Shown here: piece after piece, positions 55,496 to 64,000 of the stretch | Layout of the letters: the number at the start of each line of letters is the position of its first letter | Numbering within the stretch: the stretch's first letter is position 1 | NCBI RefSeq assembly: GCF_018687715.1 | Contig: NC_056755.1 | Coordinates: forward strand, 23,777,501-23,841,500 | Direction: 5' to 3' | Length of the DNA: 64,000 nucleotides | Source: Carya illinoinensis | Lineage: Eukaryota; Streptophyta; Magnoliopsida; Fagales; Juglandaceae | Position numbers and translations under genes: made by a program | Notes under the pieces: model-generated | Database searches by the model: none | What the model saw: the letters and a program-made list of their open reading frames with translations, nothing else | What the model was told of the DNA's origin: nothing

Positions 55496-56369
55496 CCACT
55501 CATGGTTAGCCACCACCTCAATATGTTGTAACTAGGTACCCTTGTGTTGAGCACTACCCCACACTGTCCTAAAATAAAACTCCCACGATGTTTAATCTTG
55601 GGGTCTACCCGGTCTTCACTTCTATCCTTATGACACAGTGAGCACCACCCTCATCCTTCCCCATCCTTTGAGTTCATCGGATCCACCACCCACAAATTTC
55701 CCCATGTTGAGTCTCATGTTTTGCCAAAAACTATGATATTGTCCACATTGCCCCACCACTACCTTCGTCGTACTCCGCCTCTTAAGACACTATCATAGTA
55801 AGCCCGTTACTACTGACTTAGTATTTTATTTTAGGCTACGGTCAAATTTAACAAACCACTTTTTCATCTGTGCAACGACATGTGCTTGTGCACACTCACA
55901 ATTTCCTCTAGATCCAAGAGTGATAATTTAAGTTAGCATGCTTGATCATCCAAAATTACCTTCTGCGTTGTAAGTAAAACCCTAGGCTAACCCTCGGAAT
56001 ACTGACATTGTAAAATTGTTTAACTGTGTTTGTTGTAGTTTGGTTGTGTTGGAACTATTGGTTGAGAGTTGGACAGAGCATTGGGAGCCACGTTAGTTAT
56101 GACTTGTGAATCTACATGTTGTTAAGCCATTGGTTGAGGTATTATTTCCATTTAATCAAATATATGTCTATTCATGCATCTGCATTATTACTTATTGATA
56201 TTTACCTTTATTGTTTATTGTATTAACTATGCTCTGATCCTTATTTGTGCTATGATTAATTATTTAATTGTGATATGTTCTCTGGTTGTGCTGTAAAACT
56301 GGAAAATTGTGTTCATAGTGTTATTTATTAGAAACGTGTTTTATGGTGGGTGCATATCACAACCCCAAG

Positions 56370-57020
56370 CTGAGATGGGGTATTATTTTAGTTGAACTCC
56401 TCCAGTCACTCGGGAGCGTGTAAAACTGAGTGACATCCTTTAGGTTGTCACCAGGCTACAATGGGCTCTAACGAGATGATAACGCTCTTGTGCTGACTCC
56501 ATGGCCTCTCTACTTGTGGAGGCTGAAGGATGTCTGGTCATGTACGCACTGGGTGCAAAGTTGAGCATCGCTCTTTACGAAGTCACACGTATGATCATTA
56601 CCCATGGTGTGATGAAGGGAGCTAGGGTGTGCGCATGGTCCCTAGGGGAGACCATGGTGCATGCATAAATAAAATGAATGTATGGACTTTATGTAGTTCT
56701 AGACCCCAAGCCAAGATGAGATATTATCTCGGTTAAGCTCCACGGGAGCATGTAAAATTGAGTGATGACCTACGGATTGTCGTCGGGCAACAACTGGCTC
56801 GGACAAGACGTTAACGCTCTTGTGCTGACTCTGTGACTTCTTTGTTGGCGGTGGCTAGAGGATGTCTTGTCACATACACTCTAGGTGCAAAGCTGGGCAT
56901 CGCTTGTTATGGAATCACACGCACGGTCATTACCCTTGATGCGACAAAGGAAGCCAGGGTATGTAGATGGTCCCTACGGAAGACCATGGTGCATACTGTT
57001 ATTAAATGGATGATTTAAAA
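56370..57020 (+). repeat. Two tandem copies of an about 325-bp LTR module
   Basis: First copy about 56370-56690, second about 56700-57020. Both have GAGTGA, AACGCTCTTGTGCTGACTC, GGTGCAAAG and GACCATGGTGCAT in the same order. Related single copies lie in A LTRs (36000-36270; 50930-51200 reversed) and, weaker, in H (58740-59050). Confidence 0.8.
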
Positions 57021-57074
57021 ATGGATATGCTAATAGATCTTAGTTTTTTTCCCTTTATTGTGAACTATTATAAT

Positions 57075-59933
57075 TGTGACGACCAAGATTTTTGCTAAGT
57101 TACTTATTTATTTTTTTATGTGTTTTGTTAATTGGGTCAAGAGAGAAGGAATAACCATTTGAGACTATTTGGTTAGATTAGAAGGCATATGAGGCCTTGA
57201 GGAAGGCCCAAGCCTAAGTGGATTTCGGCCTTGTAGTAAAATTTGGGTTTGAAGCCCATGGAATTCAGGCATGCATGCCTACCCTAAGGGAAATGATTTG
57301 GTTTTGCCATGTGTCATGCATGCAAAGAGTGAAGATGAAGAGACATGAAAAGTTGAAACTTGAGGGAAGCCCAAAGGGCATGCACGGCAACCATAGAGGG
57401 AAGTGATTTGATTCTTACCATGTGTCCTACATGCGAATAGGGAAGGTGAAGAGTTGTCTTAGGAATGACAAGATCTTGTTGGGAAGAAGGGGCTACACAC
57501 GCCTACTAGGGTTTCTAGAAGGAATCTTGGAAAGGATCCCTTGAGGTGGATGGCTTGGGCAAGGGTTTTGGTGCATTTTATGACCAATCACACAATGTCC
57601 AAGACATTGGTAGAAGATTATTTCCTTGGAAAGAGATGGAGATTTCAGCCACCATGCACACACCCACACTCTCACAGGCCACTTGACACACATGCACACA
57701 TGTAGGAGATTGAGGGAGATCCTAGCTAGAGAAAAGACCAAATTGCCATGAGATTCATTGAACCAAGACATGAGATGAAGGACAAAAATGGAATGGGGTT
57801 TCTGTTTTAGAGGAAGAGGTGCCACTTGTCCAAAAGTGCTATTGTGTTTCCAATACACTCAAATGATGAGGAAAGGGAAGAGGCTTAGGGTGACATGCCA
57901 CTTGGAATCCATGCAAAATGAGCTTGGCTTGTGCAAGAATCTTTCTATACCTATAAAAAGGTGGGGGTGCTAGAAACCACATCTTTTTAGTCACTTGAAG
58001 GATTTTCTTGTGAAGCATTTGGCTGCCACCTTTCTCTCAACTTTTCACCACTTTCCCAGCATCCAAACACCCTTCACATCATTCTCTTCTCTTTCAAATA
58101 TTATTTTAAGGGCAAGCAAGGCTAGAAGATACTTCTAAGGAGAGAATCACTGAATGTATGAAGCCAAAACCACCTCTGCACTTCACACTCACACACGGCC
58201 TTGAGAGGCTAGATTCGGTTTTTAACAAGTTCATCATGAACTTATGTTCACACACACACATTTGAGTTAGAAAAAGTTAGCTCATGTCTTGAGAAGTTTC
58301 CCACATGAATTCACACCTATACACATACATTTTTAGGGTTTTAAACTAGGGTTTGAGTTGATGAAATTATCAGACTTGAAGAGTGGAGGTCCAAAATATT
58401 GGAAGGTTTCCTTATACTAGATCCCATGAGCTTACACATACACACATGGGCTAGTGTTTATGGGTTTCAGTCATTGCATGATACATGTGAAGTTGTGTAT
58501 GTTGATCGAATGCTTTAGAATTTGTGATTTAGAACATGGTCGTATGTTCAAATATTTTCAAGTCGTAACACGAAATGTACATGGATGTGCATGATTATTT
58601 GCTAAATAGTCATAATTAAGTTTCAGCATTTGCAAATGTCCTATGAAAGTACAAAGTTTCATAATCCATATCAAATATATTGGGTTTTGTGAAACTTTTC
58701 ATAAAGAAACAAAAAGCATCTTTTAAAATTTTGTCACGACCCCTAAGGCTAGGACGGGGGGAAATGCCCTAGTGGAACTCATCTATCCAATCAGGAGTGT
58801 CTAGAATAGAGTGGTAACCCCTAGGTTGACCAAGTATAGTCGACGGACCTCAAATTATTCCTAAAAGAAAAGGATATCGGAGCAGGGTTGCACCTAAAGC
58901 TAGTGGATGCCCTATGGTGAAGGCGAAAAGTGAACCACCGTAATAAGAATGATCATAAGTAAGATTTAGTCACCTTAGTCAAAGTGAGTCAATGGTTGAT
59001 GTGGTAGATAGCGGGGAACACACAGTGCATAGGGGATTCGTGAGGTATCCATTTATATGTTAAAATTCAAGGATTAAGGCCTTGAGCTCCAAGTCATGCT
59101 ATTTTATGTTATATGAATAAGAACTTGAGCTCACATGTATATTTTAATGAACAAGTATGAAATGATGGAAAATATGTTTTATGAAGAAGTTATGAAAAGT
59201 CATGATGCATGTGGTATTTTCTTCCAAAGTCATATGCATAAGTAAAGTTTCATGTCCATGCATTCATTTTGAGTTTGCTTATATATGCTTATAATATCTG
59301 TTACATATTATTTGTTTACTTACTGGGATTTTTCAAAATCTCACTGTGGTAGTTTTTACTACCATTCCCCCACCCATAATGGTAGAAATTTTGACAGGAA
59401 CCCATGATGATAGTCATGCAAAAACGCAAGGGACCAGCTCTCTAGATCCCTAAAGAGACTCTAAAGAGGTGCGAGATCTCTCTGGAACCATCTATTTTGG
59501 AAAATTTGGAAGCTACAGACTAATACATTACTGAAGTGTTGCAGCTTTTTGAGTAGTTGAGGAGGATTATGAATCAAGACAAGGCCAAGTAGAACCGACT
59601 TCACTAAAGGACTTTTGTTATGGGACCTTTTTGAGGGTGAATGATTTGTCTTGATGTGATAGTTCCATGTTTTGGGAGTTTCTTTTGGAACAATTAAACA
59701 TTTTGATGGTTATTATGAAAATTTATGTTTTGGGATATGTACTTCGATACCATGATATTTGTCTCATTTTAATTGACTTAAGTGGAATTTTCACTGCAAT
59801 ATACTGCGTACTATTAGATCAATAGGTGCATTGCATATGAACTGTCATGTATGAGGGGGGTATGTAGCCTTGTGTTACATGTCCCACTACTTCAATCACC
59901 ATTCAATCCCAAGCAGGGGCTGGGGGTATTACA
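57075..59933 (+). mobile_element. Complete solo LTR, family H
   Basis: Begins TGTGACGACC, ends GGGGGTATTACA. Perfect target duplication ataat (57070-57074 and 59934-59938). 2859 bp. The 3' third is recognisably related to family B: the double hairpin (59326-59362), the fall-off text TGCATTGCATATGAAC, TGTGTTACATGTCCCAC and CATTCAATCCCAAGC. No protein coding. A Tekay/Del-type origin is likely but unproven. Confidence 0.94.
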
Positions 59934-60107
59934 ATAATTCTCCAATGCTTGTATTTTTCGGTGTCATTCTATTGGCTTTACTTGTTGAGATTGTGAAATC
60001 TCTCTGTGGCATCTCCACCTATAGTCTTGCTTTGCGGAACCATAGACTTTAACGCAGATGACGATTATGAGCTTGGAGGATCGACTCCGCCTGAGGAGTG
60101 AAGACTT
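59934..60107 (+). mobile_element. Element J 5' LTR, middle part
   Basis: Resumes after H and contains the acidic-tail counterpart (TIDFNADDDYELGGSTPPEE-stop, about 60040-60108) seen in A LTRs. Interrupted by fragment D. Confidence 0.65.
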
Positions 60108-60327
60108 GGGTACTTTTTCTTATGGGCCCCAGGGTAGACTGAGCCTTAGAGATTCTTTGCAACTTCAAGATGGGACAATCACAAGATTGAGAGATAAGAA
60201 GAGTAAGGAAGCAATGCAAGGATTAGTGCAATCCACTTGGGAAGGGCCTAGTAAGAGCCCAACATTGAAGATGGGCTTGAAAGAAGGAGATCCAATTCCC
60301 ATCCATGTGATACAAGCAATGGAATAG
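60058..60327 (+). pseudogene. Tail of gypsy polyprotein in fragment D (+ copy)
   Basis: The open frame starts in J sequence (first ~17 residues) and enters D: YGPQGRLSLRDSLQLQDGTI, TRLRDKKSKEAMQGLVQSTW, EGPSKSPTLKMGLKEGDP. It matches the - strand copy at 10367-10570. The far C-terminus of a gypsy polyprotein only; not functional. Confidence 0.55.
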
Positions 60328-60790
60328 TGCAACATAAATTATGGCCTATTATTATGTTCATGTGATTGAAAGGCCTTGGGCTTTATCTTACCTAGGTTTT
60401 GTGAGGTTTTAGTTTAAATACTTTTTATTGTCTCATTTTGAAGATTATGAAAGTTTATCAAAATTGAAGAATTTTATTCATTGTAAGTTGAGTTTATCTC
60501 CTCTTATTCTTGATTAAATGTTTGAACTTATCAAAGGTAAATCACAACTTTTGTGGTGTTCCTCTTTTGTAATTTGGGTTCTTGAGACAGGTTCTTCAAT
60601 AGGTTTAGATTTTAATATAATCTAAATTCTTGAAACGAGTTCCTCAATGGGTCTAGATTCTTCCATCCATTGACCTGATTTTAGATTTTTTGGGTGAGTT
60701 TTTAAATTGATTGTGGGTTCAAGGAATTCTAATTCTGTAGTTTCACACCATTTTTCCTTATGTAGCATTTTTTAGTGTTTTCCTTTTAAT
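60108..60790 (+). mobile_element. Gypsy 3' fragment D (+ copy)
   Basis: Homologous to 9025-10580 reversed but about 0.9 kb shorter, without the middle. Contains repeated CTTGAGA/CTTGAAACG and GGGTCTAGATT words. Ends are approximate. Confidence 0.6.
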
Positions 60791-61056
60791 TAGTCAGATG
60801 ATTGTATAAATTTTATGTCAGGGATTAGGAGACTGGTGGCTTATGGATATTTTGTGTGGTGATTTAATCTTAAATTTTTTGGTACTATTAAGTGACTACC
60901 CCTTTTTACTTTTCCGTTGTGAATTAATTGTACAAATTTATCGAGAATGTGAGCACACACTATGTTTTCACATTTTGCTAGACATGTTTGACCCAACTGA
61001 CCAACATCCTAGCGTCGCAACCCCTTCCAAAACCCAAGTGGGAGTTGAGGGCGCTA
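60791..61056 (+). mobile_element. Element J 5' LTR, 3' end
   Basis: Ends GAGGGCGCTA at 61056, followed by the PBS. The layout parallels the A LTR end (GGGAGCGTCA then TAGG and PBS). Confidence 0.8.
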
Positions 61057-61060
61057 TAGG

Positions 61061-61071
61061 TGGTATCAGAG
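61061..61071 (+). other. Primer binding site of element J (tRNA-Met type)
   Basis: TGGTATCAGAG, four bases after the LTR end, as in the A element. Confidence 0.88.
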
Positions 61072-63447
61072 TTTTTACGACTCTGAGTTAATCCATAAGT
61101 CACTTAGGTACAGTACCAAGATTCTAGGCTTTAATCTTACTACAATACGCTTGCAGATTTATGTTGTTAGACTTGGATTTTTTTATTGAAGCTTGAAAGG
61201 AAACGACATAGCCTAGGTGATCTCTTTGGAGCAAAGGTAGAAGTGACAAGTTGATAATGGTAACAACTTCTAATATCCCATGATAATTAACGTTTTAGAT
61301 TCTGCAAAAAAATATGAAAAGAGATATATGAAATCAAAGGTTGTAGATTTTATAGACTTTAATACGTGAGTCAATTTAAATTGAGGGTTTAGATTTTTGC
61401 GAACTTTAAGAAATGTTTTGATGACGTTTGAGGTTTTATAATATGCAAGCTTTAGGGGACGACTTTTATTAGATTTTAGGCATCAATTTTGTAGACTTTT
61501 GAAAATGACTGTGTAGAATGTGGCCAAGTTGGATTATAAATATAATTGGGTGGACTAGTTAAATTGGAAGAAAGTTTCAGTTATGTTTTGGGTGAGCTTT
61601 TGTGGTATTTCATATTGAGTTTGGCTATAGCAGATTTAAATGCTAGTTGGAATTAAGGTGATGAGCTTTTAACAATATGTTGTCGGGTAGAAGTTGTAGG
61701 TGCTCTTTATTGGTTGGCCAAGATGGTTTTGAACCTTTTAGAGTACGTTGCTTAACTAAGATGGGACGCGTGTACTTTGATTAGATAGGTACCTCTTGAA
61801 TAAAATTTGGGTGTGAGGATACTATTGCCTTACGACTGATTGGTAGTATATATGTTGGCCTATGTAGGATTTGACAGAATAATTCAAACCTCCTCCGCCG
61901 TGAATGCTTGAAGTGCTTGCACCCATAGAATTCACTCTTAAGTGTTATTAGCATGACTCTTCCCAAATACTTAGACCTCCCAACACTCACTCATACTTGT
62001 TACATTCTCAAAACGGTCCTCCATGAATTCTTTGCATAATAGTTCTTATGGCATGACTTTACTTGTTTTTAATGCTGCCCATTTCTTAAATATTTGAAAT
62101 TCTTTGCACAACTCTAAGTCATCATGCTTGAATTATTTTGGAAATTTTTATGAAGGGAAATCACCCTTTATTGAAAAAAAAAAAAATCTTTTTGTCAATT
62201 CACTTTATCTACTTAATTTTGTGAACTCAACCTCCTTGCCCAAACTTGATGAAATCTTTTGGAGACTTGGTGCGTCGACAAGAGTTTTGGATCTGTTTTG
62301 GTGAATTGTTGGAATTTTTCTTCCTTTTCATTTTTATATAATATTTATGTGATTTGGTTTTGACGTAAGAACCAATCATGTACCCAACCACCTTATTGTA
62401 GCATTCTCAATTCCATTGCAAATCAAATTCTTTCCTTAGTCACTTCATGGAACAAACCTTTTGTGAGTAATTGTGACTTCATTCATTATATTGATTTTCT
62501 TTCACTAATTGGAAGCCTTCAAGTAAATCCCAACTTTAACTGCATCACGTTTGACTTCTTGTTGCTTTATTTTGACAATTCAGCCTTATCTAAACATAGG
62601 CTTGACTTAGTCTATGGGATTCAAAGTTTTTAGATCACTTCAAGGAAACTGTTGAAAATGATGTTCTTAGTCGACTCTTTCAAGTGTTAAATCCTTACTC
62701 ATTGATATTTTGATATTGTTTTTGCCATTTGGAATGCTTAGGTTGATGGGTAGTAGTGTGTTGTAATTGATCTCTTGTGCATTTTTCTGGAGCATTGGTT
62801 TTGACTAGGATGCAAGAGATTGACTCATAGTATATGTGTGTGTATGAATTTCATATAGTAGGAGTCTTTGTCTCAATTAAGCATGGAAGGAGTTTCATGG
62901 GAAGGTGTTAAGTGGATTCAATACAATAGTGTTAGATTCAAGAGTTCATAGCCTTAGGCTTTTTGGTGAGATGATCATAGTGCGTAGCCAAAGAGTGTTA
63001 CTTAGTGCATGATGGTTGGATGTAAATTTTGTGATTATCTTGAGAAATTAGTTGTGAGTTCAGATCACATAAGAATTTAAAGTTTGAGACTTTATAATCC
63101 ATTGGAGGTTCATCATGTTGTAGTTAACATCTACGGCTATTAATGGTTGAGATTAGAAAAGGGTAGTGAGTGCCAGAGACTAAAATAAAGGCTTGGAAGT
63201 TGAGGCTCAGGTGTCAACAGTGGGTATCATTACATAATTTATGAGGTAATAAAGCATTAGGATCCATGGGTGTTGTAGAATAGTTTCTTGTCAATTGGAG
63301 ATTTTGAACTGCCTGGTCTACCCTAAGGTTTTAGACGTGATGTACTATTAAAAGAACTAGTTGTGCTAATACTAGAACTTATGGAAGTAAAGACAAAGGT
63401 TATTATTAACTTGATGAGCCTTTTGGAAGTAGTTGTAGTTCGCTAAG
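61072..63447 (+). mobile_element. Element J internal region, no recognisable coding
   Basis: About 2.4 kb between PBS and polypurine tract, where a full gypsy element would have 5 kb or more of gag-pol. I read no gag, protease, reverse transcriptase or integrase motif in any frame. It is either a large non-coding derivative or a heavily mutated, deleted remnant. Frames 61781-61990 (-) and 62104-62304 (+) have no known domain. Confidence 0.6.
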
Positions 63448-63487
63448 CAAATTTCGAGGATGAAATTCTTTTTAAGGGGGGGAGGAT
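63448..63487 (+). other. End-of-pol text and polypurine tract of element J
   Basis: AAATTTCGAGGATGAAATTC then TTTTTAAGGGGGGGAGGA is the familiar end of Tekay/Del-type gypsy elements, just before the 3' LTR start TGTGAAGCCC at 63488. Confidence 0.9.
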
Positions 63488-64000
63488 GTGAAGCCCAACC
63501 CATGTGAATCCTAAGTTTGAAAATGCATGTTTTTTTCTATTAGTGTGGTGGAGCCCAAATATGTGGATTAAGTGGGTTCTTTTTAGTGCGATTGGAGGCA
63601 AGATTAGGGCCCAGCCTGTGTGTGAACCCATAAGCTGATGAGAAAAGCCCAACCCTCCCTTACAAAAATGACACTGTTTGTGTAAGGGTGAGAAAATCCT
63701 AAAATCTTTCCTCTTCCCTCCCTTTCTCCCTTGCGCCGCACCCCCTTCTCGATTCCTTCCCCCTCTTCGCAAACCCTCGTTCCATCCCTTTACTGTCAAC
63801 GCCACCATCTACATCTTGCTACCTCCCGTCATTGGTAAGCCCACTCTCCCACTCTGTCGATCTTGCTCTCCCTCCCTCTTATTTCTCTCCTTTTCTCACA
63901 CTATCTTCACTCTATGTTGCTGCCATTCCTATAGCTGTCGTTGATCACGCCGATGGAGCACCATGCCAAGCCACTCAAATTTGTTGTTTATCCTCTCGAT
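63488..64000 (+). mobile_element. Element J 3' LTR, beginning (runs off the window)
   Basis: Starts TGTGAAGCCCAACCC directly after the polypurine tract. From 63772 on it matches the 5' LTR at 55031-55260. The C-rich frame 63678-63944 is accidental. Confidence 0.88.

Larger units (their letters stand above)
55031..57074 (+). mobile_element. Element J 5' LTR, first part (start truncated)
   Basis: Bases 55031-55260 match 63772-64000 in the 3' LTR, both containing CTGCCATTCCTATAGCT and CACTTAAATTTGTTGTTT-like text. The first 290 bp of the LTR are missing at the junction with the FAR1 pseudogene. Contains a CT microsatellite and a tandemly duplicated module. Interrupted by solo LTR H at 57075; target duplication ataat at 57070-57074. 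Confidence 0.8.

Noticed and set aside
55327..55509. Possible signal-peptide-like Leu/Ser protein ending in a Ser-Leu run
   Set aside because: The tail is the CT microsatellite and the region is J LTR sequence repeated at 63772-64000 without this frame.
57493..57858. 121-codon frame on - in solo LTR H
   Set aside because: Lies inside a solo LTR, no recognisable domain, no supporting start context.
4796..61071. tRNA genes suggested by TGGTATCAGAG and TGGCGCCGTTGCC motifs
   Set aside because: These are primer binding sites complementary to tRNA 3' ends; no cloverleaf sequence surrounds them.

Overview
The window looks like repeat-rich, AT-rich nuclear DNA of a flowering plant, probably a eudicot. 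It holds plant-type Ty3/gypsy (Athila-like and Tekay/Del-like), Ty1/copia (Sirevirus-like), PIF/Harbinger and FAR1/MULE-related sequences, long pyrimidine tracts and CT microsatellites. I see no intact host gene, no tRNA or rRNA gene, no CRISPR array and nothing prokaryotic. Nearly every base lies in, or is flanked by, a transposable element, and most elements are solo LTRs.

Layout. (1) 42-5792 is the 3' end of an old Athila-like element on +, interrupted by a complete solo LTR of family 'C' (1058-4526, TSD agtga). (2) 6608-7090 and 48202-49562 are the two halves of a PIF/Harbinger transposon, now about 41 kb apart. (3) Between them is a deep nest. A pair of tandem, TATA-led coding units of unknown nature ('G', 7432-8313 and 20693-20983) is split by LTR B1 (-), which contains a gypsy fragment 'D' and a same-family LTR B2 (+). 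B2 contains a gypsy 5' LTR plus broken gag of family 'A'. Next is a decayed Sirevirus-like copia element 'F' on - (20985-23830 and 42966-48187), split by a C-family LTR. That LTR is split by B3, which in turn holds an internally deleted Athila element 'E' with both LTRs and perfect TSDs (27410-34841) and an A solo LTR. Two more A solo LTRs lie at 40311-42316 and 45002-47242. (4) 49566-55030 holds a broken FAR1/FHY3-type (MULE-derived) gene with an A solo LTR inserted upstream. (5) 55031-64000 is a gypsy element 'J' with PBS, polypurine tract and the start of a 3' LTR. Its 5' LTR is interrupted by solo LTR 'H' (57075-59933, TSD ataat) and a second D fragment.

How it works together. There is no operon-like or host system here. 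The history reads as repeated insertion followed by LTR-LTR recombination: six insertions have perfect 5-bp target duplications and three more have one-mismatch duplications. The most distinctive signals are (a) the tandem unit G; (b) an Athila derivative whose protease linker is fused in frame to the integrase C-terminus; (c) two adjacent palindromes kept in all five A LTRs; (d) three unrelated minisatellites inside the B LTR; (e) hairpins, modules and an acidic peptide shared between LTR families. Family letters A-J are labels used only in this answer.
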